From contig JACDOC010000001.1 in assembly GCA_017656295.1 (NCBI GenBank), positions 124,001 to 188,000 on the forward strand: a stretch of DNA of 64,000 nt. Reading direction: 5' to 3'. The DNA comes from Bacillus sp. (in: firmicutes). Its GTDB lineage: Bacteria; Bacillota; Bacilli; Bacillales; JACDOC01. The notes beneath the pieces were generated by a model. It had not been told where the DNA came from. It did not search any database and saw nothing but the letters and a program-made list of their open reading frames with translations. Positions 32,607 to 45,917 of the stretch are shown one piece after another. Position 1 is the first letter of the stretch. The number at the start of each line of letters is the position of its first letter. The translations under genes were made by a program, and so were the position numbers.

Positions 32607-32642
32607 AATGGCGAAGATCATTCCATGCGAACCTTCGCCATT
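32607..32642 (+). promoter_or_regulatory. atpE-atpF intercistronic hairpin
   Basis: AATGGCGAAG (32607-32616) pairs perfectly with CTTCGCCATT (32633-32642) across a 16-nt loop, with no T run. It sits after the gene of the most abundant subunit and may protect or process the mRNA. Confidence 0.6.
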
Positions 32643-32695
32643 CCTTTATGTCCATAATGTATGAAATAAGAAGGAAATTTTGTTCATTGATATAA

Positions 32696-33798
<1,103 letters not shown>

Positions 33799-33813
33799 GA
33801 TTCGTAGATATAA

Positions 33814-35334
<1,521 letters not shown>

Positions 35335-35337
35335 TTG

Positions 35338-35370
35338 ACGCAGCCTCTCCGGTCGTTGGAGGGGTCGCGT
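35338..35370 (+). promoter_or_regulatory. atpA-atpG intercistronic hairpin
   Basis: ACGC then GCCTCTCC pairs with GGAGGGGT then GCGT (one A-C mismatch and two wobbles) around GGTCGTT. Twelve pairs, no T run. Confidence 0.6.
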
Positions 35371-35411
35371 TTCGGTCAATCGGTCTAACAATCTTAAAAC
35401 GAGGGTGGTGA

Positions 35412-36278
<867 letters not shown>

Positions 36279-36285
36279 ATATTTT

Positions 36286-36312
36286 AGCTGCAGTAGCTTT
36301 GCTGCTGTAGCT
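36286..36312 (+). promoter_or_regulatory. atpG-atpD intercistronic hairpin
   Basis: AGCTGCAGTAGC (36286-36297) pairs over all 12 positions (two wobbles) with GCTGCTGTAGCT (36301-36312) around TTT. No T run follows, so it is not a terminator. Confidence 0.7.
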
Positions 36313-36322
36313 CCCTGAATGA

Positions 36323-37780
<1,458 letters not shown>

Positions 37781-37802
37781 TAACAAGGGACCAGGAGGAT
37801 AA

Positions 37803-38210
<408 letters not shown>

Positions 38211-38212
38211 TG

Positions 38213-38251
38213 AAAAAAGAGCTGACTCTTCTGGGTCGGCTCTTTTTTACT
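38213..38251 (+). terminator. atp operon terminator
   Basis: AAAAAGAGCTGAC pairs with GTCGGCTCTTTTT (one wobble) around TCTTCTGG. Confidence 0.92.
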
Positions 38252-38293
38252 TTTGTATGAGAACAATAAGGGAACGAATCATCACCACTTATT

Positions 38294-38944
38294 TTACGCC
38301 AAGTGAACGGTTTTAATATGAGATAACTGTAAGTAAATGTCTTCACAACGAGCGTTTTGTAAAACGACAAAATGATTTGTCTTTGCCTTTAACGTACCGA
38401 TATAATGTTCTTTATCTCCTAAATTACAAACAATGAGTTTCCCCAAATATTTTTTCAATTGCACGTCGAACGTTCGTGAAAAAGAGACATTGGAAGGCAT
38501 GACTGGAAGGTTTTGATCATCTAGTCCGTACGGCCTTCTTTGGTCCGTATACGGAATGACCCATTTTAAATGGTGAATAGAAACGAGCGTATTTTTAAAA
38601 ACAGGCGAATAAAAAACAAAATAGTCGTTCATGATCTGTGTAATGTAGCCATGTAGTGGTTGGTTGCCGGTTACATATATTTCGGAAAAACGTCCCCTTG
38701 CGTTCGTTAAGACTTTCCGAAGTGACAAATCTTCCTCTGGAATCCATTCTTCTATTGGTTCTGGGTCTTCTTCGTTGTTAACAGGAAATTTGTAATGTTG
38801 GATATGAGAAAACGGTATATACAAGTATTCATAGTGTTTATATAGAACGAGTAAGTCTGAACCGACATCTATGACTTTCCCATTTAACAGTTTTTTTCCG
38901 GAAAGTTCTATACTAATATATTGATCAATCGCATCCTTGTTCAT
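38294..38944 (-). CDS. CotB-related spore-coat-like protein A
   Basis: About 216 residues made of Sm-like/DUF2642-type strands repeated along the chain: IDQYISIELSGKKLLNGKVIDVGSDLLVLY..., GRFSEIYVTGNQPLHGYITQIMNDYFVFY..., YLGKLIVCNLGDKEHYIGTLKAKTNHFVVL...YLQLSHIKTVHLA. The pattern (x-G-x-L/I, then D-Y/H-F/L-V, then H-I-K) is that of CotB-type coat proteins, but RGGPE is missing. Start uncertain: ATG 38944 gives MNKDAIDQ but lacks a close ribosome site; GTG 38962 adds six residues. Lies in a minus-strand coat cluster. Confidence 0.6.
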   Translation of the reverse strand: MNKDAIDQYISIELSGKKLLNGKVIDVGSDLLVLYKHYEYLYIPFSHIQHYKFPVNNEEDPEPIEEWIPEEDLSLRKVLTNARGRFSEIYVTGNQPLHGYITQIMNDYFVFYSPVFKNTLVSIHHLKWVIPYTDQRRPYGLDDQNLPVMPSNVSFSRTFDVQLKKYLGKLIVCNLGDKEHYIGTLKAKTNHFVVLQNARCEDIYLQLSHIKTVHLA

Positions 38945-39104
38945 GGTGAAATGTGCGCACACCTTCTTTCCAACGAAAATGTTTGTATATTACCTCTAAA
39001 AAAAATCGTCCCCTTACTATGTCTAAGCACTCAAAGTGCGAAGGAAACAGGTAAAATAGGTAGCAAGTCATCAAAACATTCTGCACTTTTTACTACCTAT
39101 TAGA

Positions 39105-39968
39105 TTAGTTTTCTTGTTTGTTTCTGTAATAGTGATACATTTTTTCAGTGTATTTCATTAACGCATAGTATTGTTGTTCCAAATGTTGAACATCATCATC
39201 TACATAACGAACGTATAGTGAAGGTTTCTCTTCATCTTCATCATCATATTCTTCATGATCGACGAAAAGACCGTAGGGAATCGATGTTTCGTTATCTTGG
39301 AAGGAAGTAACTGTCTCAGTAACAGTTGTATTCGATTGTTCACCTTCATTGTTTATCTTATTATGATGGTTATCAGTTGCTTCAACTTCATCTATTAAAC
39401 GGGTAAAGTCGTCGGCTTTTTCGTCGTCAGAAGGGAAATCATGTTGCTGTGTCGTTGTCAAATAATTTTGAGTGGATGAAGTAAAGCCTGTGGAAGCTTC
39501 AGATGAATCATTGTTATTTTCTTCGTTTGAGGAATTATTAGTAGATGGAAGTTGAAAATCTCCTTGAAAGAAGTTAGAGATTGCCTCATTTTTGATTCGA
39601 TAAATTTGATCGGCATTAATGAGCACAAGATAATCTTCAAACACTCGACTTAAAATCCCTCGATAAGATTGGTCGTTATGGCAATTTATAGTCACCCAGC
39701 GATGTTTAAATTGATCCAACAATTGATGAAGAGCTTTTTCATTAATATAATCGCAATCGAACTTTTCCGGTTGGATTTGCGTCGATTGGTTAGATACACC
39801 TTCAATTAATAGAAGGTTGACGTAAAGTACATGACCATATTCATCTTCTAAAACAAGATGATCATGTTTCACATCAACTAATTTTCCGCGAATCCATTTA
39901 TGATCGCGTGAATAAATATCGATCCAGTAGCCGATTAGCGATTGGAGAGCTTCAATAAAATCATTCAT
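39105..39968 (-). CDS. CotB-related spore-coat-like protein B
   Basis: 287 residues. Two N-terminal Sm-like repeats (IGYWIDIYSRDHKWIRGKLVDVKHDHLVLEDEYGHVLYVNL, and HRWVTINCHNDQSYRGILSRVFEDYLVLINADQIYRI), then a low-complexity Ser/Asn/Thr/Asp/Glu stretch (about 130-235) and a C-terminal helical tail rich in Tyr, EQQYYALMKYTEKMYHYYR. This resembles CotB architecture (paired domain plus disordered tail). ATG 39968 has GGGAGGT nine bases upstream. Exact coat role is inference. Confidence 0.65.
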   Translation of the reverse strand: MNDFIEALQSLIGYWIDIYSRDHKWIRGKLVDVKHDHLVLEDEYGHVLYVNLLLIEGVSNQSTQIQPEKFDCDYINEKALHQLLDQFKHRWVTINCHNDQSYRGILSRVFEDYLVLINADQIYRIKNEAISNFFQGDFQLPSTNNSSNEENNNDSSEASTGFTSSTQNYLTTTQQHDFPSDDEKADDFTRLIDEVEATDNHHNKINNEGEQSNTTVTETVTSFQDNETSIPYGLFVDHEEYDDEDEEKPSLYVRYVDDDVQHLEQQYYALMKYTEKMYHYYRNKQEN

Positions 39969-40094
39969 AAATGGTCTACCTCCCCAGAAAAACTACAAAA
40001 AGAAGATTATAACACTTCCTTTTTTGTATTTGTTGGCTAATAAGTTTACCAGTGTGGCACTCGTTTAATACAAATGGATTTGATTCGTTTGAGC

Positions 40095-40649
40095 TTACGT
40101 TAAGTCCTCAATAATTTCGGCCACTTTTTGTTTATTTGACATTTTTTTACGATTATTGGAGGAAACTTTCACATTGTCGTTTGAGCTATCGTTGTTGTCA
40201 TTGTTATTTTCTTCTTCTGTCGACTCAAGTTTTAAGCCGTAGCTTATACTCTTAATATGGAACGTCGACATATTAATCACTTGCTCATTGTTAATAATTG
40301 TAACAAAGTTGTTATCTGCGCCTTCTAAAACTCCTTCGACTGCTTCTGGCCCCCCGCGATTGATTTTTACCCACATGTGTTTCAGATTATTAACAAGATC
40401 CACAAAAGATGAACCCCGTTTAAACGTAAAATCTTCTGGAATTTCAAGGTCCCAATCTTCCATAGATTTTGTATTACTGGTCACGCTTTTGATATGAGCG
40501 TTCGAATAATAGATGAGCCCCTCGTCTTTCGTTAACAATGTTAAATAATCTGAGCTCACTTCAAGAAGTAGCCCTTCCTTTGCCTCCGGCCCCCCGCGAT
40601 TAATTTTGACGACTTTCCCTTGATAAGGTAATAGCGATTCACTGTTCAA
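40095..40649 (-). CDS. Spore coat protein CotB-like
   Basis: 184 residues with two copies of the CotB signature: KVVKINRGGPEAKEG (13-27) and MWVKINRGGPEAVEG (92-106), each followed by a strand block ending in HIKS. A short Asn/Ser/Asp tail follows. B. subtilis CotB is longer, with a serine-lysine tail, so this is a tailless relative. The two repeats share the same codons over RGG, hinting at recent internal duplication. TTG 40649 is chosen because GAAAGGAG precedes it by ten bases; the GTG at 40685 lies upstream of that site. Confidence 0.8.
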   Translation of the reverse strand: MNSESLLPYQGKVVKINRGGPEAKEGLLLEVSSDYLTLLTKDEGLIYYSNAHIKSVTSNTKSMEDWDLEIPEDFTFKRGSSFVDLVNNLKHMWVKINRGGPEAVEGVLEGADNNFVTIINNEQVINMSTFHIKSISYGLKLESTEEENNNDNNDSSNDNVKVSSNNRKKMSNKQKVAEIIEDLT

Positions 40650-40864
40650 GATATATAGACTCCTTTCTTTATATTGTATATTCACTATATGTATATGTGT
40701 AATGCGTGAGCTAGGTACTAGGGAAATTCCCTAAAAGTAAAAATAAGGACAATGTCTAGGAAGTTAGAATTAGGAAATCGAAGTGATAACGCGTTAGTTA
40801 AAGACATATACATGGTATTGAAATATGGCTTGTACGTATGGAAAGGAGGTCAAGCCAATAAACA

Positions 40865-41230
40865 ATGAACGAGTATGTAAATAGCTATTTAATTGTCACT
40901 GCCTTTCTTTTAATTGGCATGATACTGCCCATCGTCGCGTTAACAATTGGGAAATGGTTACGGCCGCATGCTCCAAATGAGAAAAAAACCACCTCATATG
41001 AAAGTGGCATCGAGCCGTTTCATGAAGCGCATGTACCGTTTCATGTACGGTATTACATGATTGCATTATTATTTGTCATTTTTGATGTGGAAACGGTATT
41101 TTTGTACCCTTGGGCGGTTGCTTATGATGAGTTAGGCATCTTTGCTCTCATTGAAATGGTCATTTTTCTCGTTATGCTGCTCATCGGATTACTATACGCT
41201 TGGAAAAAGAAGGTGTTGAAATGGATGTAA
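40865..41230 (+). CDS. nuoA: NADH-quinone oxidoreductase subunit A
   Basis: 121 residues, three membrane helices, with [40 protein letters not shown], the family signature. First gene of an 11-gene complex I operon. A GAAAGGAGG site lies 14 bases upstream, slightly far. Its end overlaps nuoB by 10 bases. Confidence 0.96.
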   Translation: MNEYVNSYLIVTAFLLIGMILPIVALTIGKWLRPHAPNEKKTTSYESGIEPFHEAHVPFHVRYYMIALLFVIFDVETVFLYPWAVAYDELGIFALIEMVIFLVMLLIGLLYAWKKKVLKWM

Positions 41231-41733
41231 ATCAAAACCACGTCTATGACAATGAAATGGAAGAAGTGAAACGAACCGTTTTTTTCACCACATTAGAGCA
41301 ATTAAAAGCGTGGGCGAGGGGCAATTCAATTTGGCCACTCACATTTGGATTAGCGTGTTGTGCCATTGAAATGATGACCTCTGGGTCGTCCCATTATGAC
41401 TTAGACCGCTTTGGCTCCTTTTTTAGAACTTCTCCACGACAATCCGATGTGATGATTGTTTCCGGTACGGTCACGAAAAAAATGGCACCGGTCTTAAAAA
41501 GACTATATGACCAAATGCCTGAACCGAAGTGGGTCATTGCTATGGGATCGTGTGCAACCGCTGGTGGACCGTATATTCACTCTTATTCGGTCGTCAAAGG
41601 AGTCGACCAAATCGTTCCGGTCGATGTGTATATTCCAGGATGTCCACCGAACCCTGCTGCGTTAATTTATGGAATCAATAAGCTTCAAGATAAAATCCGT
41701 GAAGAAGCAAAAACAGGAAGGAGGGTTCGCTAA
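41221..41733 (+). CDS. nuoB: NADH-quinone oxidoreductase subunit B
   Basis: Carries the terminal iron-sulfur cluster N2 that reduces quinone. 170 residues. Ligands C46 C47 ([11 protein letters not shown]), C111 ([11 protein letters not shown]) and C141 (PGCPPNP) all present. ATG 41221 lies within the end of nuoA with AAGAAGGTG upstream. Confidence 0.96.
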   Translation: MDVNQNHVYDNEMEEVKRTVFFTTLEQLKAWARGNSIWPLTFGLACCAIEMMTSGSSHYDLDRFGSFFRTSPRQSDVMIVSGTVTKKMAPVLKRLYDQMPEPKWVIAMGSCATAGGPYIHSYSVVKGVDQIVPVDVYIPGCPPNPAALIYGINKLQDKIREEAKTGRRVR

Positions 41734-41737
41734 GCCG

Positions 41738-42556
41738 ATGGCAGATGAAAAAAGTCAAGTAGAACAAGATGCGAAACCTTCCAAAGAAGATGAAGAGGAA
41801 CAATTCCGATTAGCGAAAGCGAAAGCCGCCGCTGCTGCTAAGGCCAAAGCTCAAGCATTGGCAAAAGCTAAAGCTACGGCAGCTCCGAAAGCAAAGGCGG
41901 ACGCACGAGCGAAAAAAGAGCTATCCGAGGCAAGTTCAACCTCATTGGGTGACGACGATTCCAACGACATAGATGAGGCCAAAAAGAAAGCGATTGCTGC
42001 AGCCAAGGCGAAAGCGGCGGCAAAAATGAAGAAGCTCGCTGAACAAAAAGAAGCTGAAGAACCACTCGCTCCTTCATCTCCAAACCAACCGTTCCTAGAT
42101 AAAGTCGTGGATATTGTAAATGAACAAGTTGGGGAGTACACCATCATCGATGCAACCATTAACCGGTTAGCCAACGACTTACCTGTTATTGAAGTGGACA
42201 AACCGGCGTATTTTGACGTCTGTCACGTGCTGTATTATCATCCAGAACTTCAATTCAATCGTCTAGGGGAACTACACGGCACCGATTACGAATCCCATAT
42301 GGAGCTCTTTTTATACCTCGAATCGAGCGAACATTTAACCCCTTTGAGTGTAAAAGTGAAACTTGAGCGGGACAATCCGGTCATTCGGTCGGTTACTTCG
42401 ATTTGGAAAGGAGCAGAATGGCCGGAATGCGAAGCGTATGACTTACTCGGGATTCGTTTTGAAGGACATCCGAATTTACGCCGACTATTTCTCGGAGAAG
42501 ATTGGGTCGGTTATCCGTTACGAAAAGATTACAAACCGTATGACGGGGAGGTGTAA
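41738..42556 (+). CDS. nuoC: NADH-quinone oxidoreductase subunit C with Ala/Lys-rich N-terminal extension
   Basis: 272 residues. The C-terminal half (about 130-272) is ordinary NuoC: AYFDVCHVLYYHPELQFNRLGELHGTDY, then VTSIWKGAEWPECEAYDLLGIRFEGHPNLRRLFLGEDW. The first 110 residues are low-complexity Ala/Lys/Glu (AKAKAAAAAKAKAQALAKAK), likely a long single helix. Similar extensions occur in other Bacillaceae NuoC proteins from memory. ATG 41738, twelve bases after GGAAGGAGGG. Confidence 0.92.
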   Translation: MADEKSQVEQDAKPSKEDEEEQFRLAKAKAAAAAKAKAQALAKAKATAAPKAKADARAKKELSEASSTSLGDDDSNDIDEAKKKAIAAAKAKAAAKMKKLAEQKEAEEPLAPSSPNQPFLDKVVDIVNEQVGEYTIIDATINRLANDLPVIEVDKPAYFDVCHVLYYHPELQFNRLGELHGTDYESHMELFLYLESSEHLTPLSVKVKLERDNPVIRSVTSIWKGAEWPECEAYDLLGIRFEGHPNLRRLFLGEDWVGYPLRKDYKPYDGEV

Positions 42557-42559
42557 TGG

Positions 42560-43657
42560 ATGCGAACAGAAGAAATGCTATTAAACGTCGGACCACAGCA
42601 CCCGAGCACGCACGGCGTTTTTCGACTCATTATTAAAATTGATGGAGAAATCATACAAGAAGCGAAACCAGTCATTGGTTACTTACATCGAGGGACAGAA
42701 AAAATTGCCGAAGGGCTCCAATATACACAAATCATCCCTTACACCGACAGAATGGATTATTTATCAGCGATGACGAACAATTATGTCCTTTGTCATGCGG
42801 TAGAAACGATGATGGGGTTAGAAATTCCGGAAAAAGCTGAGTACCTCCGGGTCATTGCGATGGAACTCGGACGGATTGCGAGTCATCTCGTTTGGTGGGG
42901 GACGTATTTACTCGATATCGGGGCGGTCAGTCCATTTTTATATGCGTTCCGGGAAAGGGAAATGATTTTAAATTTATTAACGGAATTATCCGGCGCTCGC
43001 CTTACGTTTAATTACATGCGTGTCGGCGGGGTCAAATGGGATGCTCCTGAAGGATGGATCGACAAAGTAAAAGAGATTTTACCATATTTAAAAGAACAAG
43101 TAAAAGGCTACCATGAGCTTGTTTCTGGTAACGAAATTTTTATGAAGCGTGTAATAGGAATCGGGACATACACCAAGAAAGAGGCACTGACTTATTCCTT
43201 ATCTGGAGCGAACTTGCGCTGTACCGGAGTGAAACGAGATGTACGAAAAGACCATCCGTATTCAATCTACGACCGCTTTCAGTTTGAGGTGCCCGTACAA
43301 GAAGGAGGCGATTGTTGGGCACGTTATCGTTGCCGAATGGCCGAAATTGAGGAATCGATTAAAATCGTCGAACAAGCCATCGACCAATTCCCACAGAAAG
43401 GACCGTTTATGGCGAAAGTTCCGCGGGTGATTAAACCGCCAAAGGGAGAAACGTATGTAAGAATCGAATCTCCACGTGGTGAGCTTGGATGTTATATTGC
43501 GAGTGAAGGGAAAAAAGAACCATATCGCCTTAAATTCCGCCGCCCATCCTTTTACAACTTGCAGATTCTTCCAAATTTATTGAAAGGCGAAAATATCGCC
43601 AATTTAGTGGCGATTTTAGGAGCGATTGACATCGTGCTAGGGGAGGTGGATGGGTAG
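42560..43657 (+). CDS. nuoD: NADH-quinone oxidoreductase subunit D
   Basis: Forms the quinone-binding chamber with NuoB. 365 residues. LLNVGPQHPSTHGVFRL, PVIGYLHRGTEKIAE, YTDRMDYLSAM and C-terminal FYNLQILPNLLKGENIANLVAILGAIDIVLGEVDG. The tyrosine and histidine that contact quinone (in GPQHPSTHG and DRMDY) are intact. Stop overlaps nuoH start. Confidence 0.97.
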   Translation: MRTEEMLLNVGPQHPSTHGVFRLIIKIDGEIIQEAKPVIGYLHRGTEKIAEGLQYTQIIPYTDRMDYLSAMTNNYVLCHAVETMMGLEIPEKAEYLRVIAMELGRIASHLVWWGTYLLDIGAVSPFLYAFREREMILNLLTELSGARLTFNYMRVGGVKWDAPEGWIDKVKEILPYLKEQVKGYHELVSGNEIFMKRVIGIGTYTKKEALTYSLSGANLRCTGVKRDVRKDHPYSIYDRFQFEVPVQEGGDCWARYRCRMAEIEESIKIVEQAIDQFPQKGPFMAKVPRVIKPPKGETYVRIESPRGELGCYIASEGKKEPYRLKFRRPSFYNLQILPNLLKGENIANLVAILGAIDIVLGEVDG

Positions 43658-44652
43658 TGGGCGAGTTGTTGACACAAACACCTGGATGGGGCACGTTTTT
43701 TATTTTTCTTTCCATCGGCATCGGGCTTTTGTTTGCCGTACTTGGATTTGTCACTTATGCCATTTTAGCTGAACGAAAAGTAATGGGATTTATGCAGCTT
43801 CGTCACGGCCCGAATGTGGTTGGCGGCCGCTTTGGCCTATTGCAAACCGTCGCCGATGTGCTGAAGCTTTTAATGAAGGAAGACGTTATTCCGAAAGTAG
43901 CAGATAAGCCAATGTTTATATTAGCCCCGGTTCTCACCTTTACGCCGGCATTTTTAGTATTAGCGGTCCTTCCGTTTACGGAGCACCTCCATTTTGCCGA
44001 TGTCGGGATAGGTTTACTGTATTACATCGCCGTTTCAGGACTCTCAACCGTTGGTATATTACTCGGAGGTTGGGCATCCAACAATAAATATGCGTTGCTT
44101 GGGGGCATGCGAGCTGCGGCTCAAATGATTTCGTATGAAATTCCTCTTGTGACAAGTGTGGTGGGCATTATTTTATTAACCGGTTCGTTAAACCTTATTG
44201 AGATTGTGGAAGCTCAAAAGTCAGTTTGGTTTATTTTTCTGCAACCGATCGCGTTTGCTGTCTTTCTCATTTCTTCGCTTGCTGAGTTAAATCGGACGCC
44301 TTTTGACTTACCAGAGGCCGAGTCGGAATTAGTAGCGGGCTACCATGTGGAATATTCCGGCTTTCGTTGGGCGTTTTTTATGCTCGCTGAATATGTGTAC
44401 TTGTTTGCGATGGCTTCTATCATGACCATTCTCTTTTTCGGTGGGTGGCAGCCGTTTCCGTTCCTTAGTTTTTTACCAGCACCGCTTACGTTTGCAATCA
44501 AGTTTTCAGCTATTGTTTTTGTGTTGATTTGGATTCGTGTCACGTTACCGCGGGTTCGCATAGATCAATTAATGGAATTTGGTTGGAAGGTTCTTTTACC
44601 TGTCGCCTTATTTAATTTAATCATTACCGCGCTCATCCAGCCGTTCGTGTAA
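43657..44652 (+). CDS. nuoH: NADH-quinone oxidoreductase subunit H
   Basis: Membrane subunit linking the quinone site to the proton pumps. 331 residues, eight helices. MQLRHGPNVVGGRFGLLQTVADVLKLLMKED and ELNRTPFDLPEAESELVAGYHVEYSG motifs intact. GTG start shares a base with the nuoD stop (TAGTG). Confidence 0.96.
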   Translation: MGELLTQTPGWGTFFIFLSIGIGLLFAVLGFVTYAILAERKVMGFMQLRHGPNVVGGRFGLLQTVADVLKLLMKEDVIPKVADKPMFILAPVLTFTPAFLVLAVLPFTEHLHFADVGIGLLYYIAVSGLSTVGILLGGWASNNKYALLGGMRAAAQMISYEIPLVTSVVGIILLTGSLNLIEIVEAQKSVWFIFLQPIAFAVFLISSLAELNRTPFDLPEAESELVAGYHVEYSGFRWAFFMLAEYVYLFAMASIMTILFFGGWQPFPFLSFLPAPLTFAIKFSAIVFVLIWIRVTLPRVRIDQLMEFGWKVLLPVALFNLIITALIQPFV

Positions 44653-44665
44653 AGGAGGGAACGTC

Positions 44666-45085
44666 TTGTTAGGGTGGACGAAAGGTTTTAAATATACGTT
44701 AAAAAACATAACCAAAAAGAAAGTGACGTACGATTATCCGAATGAACCAATGGAGCTTCCGGACCGATTTCGTGGCATTCAAAAATTTTATCCGGAAAAA
44801 TGTATCGTTTGTAATCAGTGCGCGCTTATTTGTCCCACAGACTGTATTCAACTGACCGGAAAGCCGCATCCCGACCCGAATAAAAAAGGGAAAATTATAG
44901 ATACGTATAACATCAATTTCGAGATTTGTATCTTATGTGATTTATGTACAGAAGTGTGTCCGACAGAAGCAATCGTCATGACGAACAACTTTGAACTTGC
45001 CGCGTATAGCCGGGACGAATTGTTTAAAGATATGAAATGGCTGGATGAAAACGATACGAATGTGCGAGAGGAGAACAAAACATGA
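44666..45085 (+). CDS. nuoI: NADH-quinone oxidoreductase subunit I
   Basis: Ferredoxin-like subunit with two 4Fe-4S clusters: CIVCNQCALICPTDC and CILCDLCTEVCPTEA. 139 residues. TTG start with AAAGGAGGGAACG upstream. In a complex without NuoEFG it would be the natural entry point for electrons from a soluble donor. Confidence 0.95.
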   Translation: MLGWTKGFKYTLKNITKKKVTYDYPNEPMELPDRFRGIQKFYPEKCIVCNQCALICPTDCIQLTGKPHPDPNKKGKIIDTYNINFEICILCDLCTEVCPTEAIVMTNNFELAAYSRDELFKDMKWLDENDTNVREENKT

Positions 45086-45594
45086 CGATCAGCGGAGCTT
45101 GGATCCTGTTTGTCGTTCTCGCCGGAGGAACGATTGCTGGGGGCGTTATGCTCCTTCTTCTTCGAAAAGTGGTTCATATGATGATGTCCCTCGTGTTAAC
45201 GTTTGTCTCACTAGCGGGAATTTACGTGTTTTTATCTGCTGAATTTATGGCTGTAGTACAAATTTTGCTCTATTCAGGGGCCGTTACCATTATGCTGCTA
45301 TTCGGTTTAATGCTCTCAAAAGACAAAGAAGAAGAACCAGTGTTTACCCGAACATCGTTACGGTATGTCCTCGTTACGCTAAGCACGATTGGATTTGGTG
45401 TGATGGTCTATGCTGGAATTCTCCAATTGCCAGCCATAGCTGGCGAGCTGACGTTACCACCAGATGCAGTGGCTACGATCGGCAAGGAATTGTTTACGAA
45501 ATATTTCATTCCGTTTGAATTAACGTCCGTGGTGTTATTAGCATCGTTAGTTGGTGCGGTGATTTTAGCAAAAAAAGAGGGGAATGAACGATGA
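45082..45594 (+). CDS. nuoJ: NADH-quinone oxidoreductase subunit J
   Basis: 170 residues, five membrane helices. LRKVVHMMMSLVLTFVSLAGIYVFLSAEFMAVVQILLYSGAVTIMLLFGLML is the conserved core. ATGA overlaps with nuoI and nuoK on both sides indicate tight translational coupling. Confidence 0.95.
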   Translation: MTISGAWILFVVLAGGTIAGGVMLLLLRKVVHMMMSLVLTFVSLAGIYVFLSAEFMAVVQILLYSGAVTIMLLFGLMLSKDKEEEPVFTRTSLRYVLVTLSTIGFGVMVYAGILQLPAIAGELTLPPDAVATIGKELFTKYFIPFELTSVVLLASLVGAVILAKKEGNER

Positions 45595-45905
45595 ACGAAA
45601 TTCCATTAACGGCTTATTTAGCGCTTGCCCTCATTTTGTTTTGTATCGGCATATTTGGAGCATTAACGAAGAAAAATAGTTTAATTGTGTTGATGAGTAT
45701 CGAGTTAATGCTCAATGGGGTCGTGCTGAATTTCATTGCTTTTAACCGCTTTGGCTATTTTCCTTCTGTAAGCGGACAAGTTTTTGCACTGTTTGTGGTG
45801 ACGATTGCCGCTTGTGAAGTAGCGGTTGGGGTAGCGTTGTTAATCGCGTTGTCCCGTCATGTGGACAATATTTCGATTGATTCGTTTCGTCAGTTAAAAG
45901 GATAG
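45591..45905 (+). CDS. nuoK: NADH-quinone oxidoreductase subunit K
   Basis: 104 residues, three helices. Essential membrane glutamates in LMSIELMLNGVVLNF and the AACEVAVGVALL motif. MrpC-like. Confidence 0.96.
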   Translation: MNEIPLTAYLALALILFCIGIFGALTKKNSLIVLMSIELMLNGVVLNFIAFNRFGYFPSVSGQVFALFVVTIAACEVAVGVALLIALSRHVDNISIDSFRQLKG

Positions 45906-45917
45906 GAGGGATCGTTT

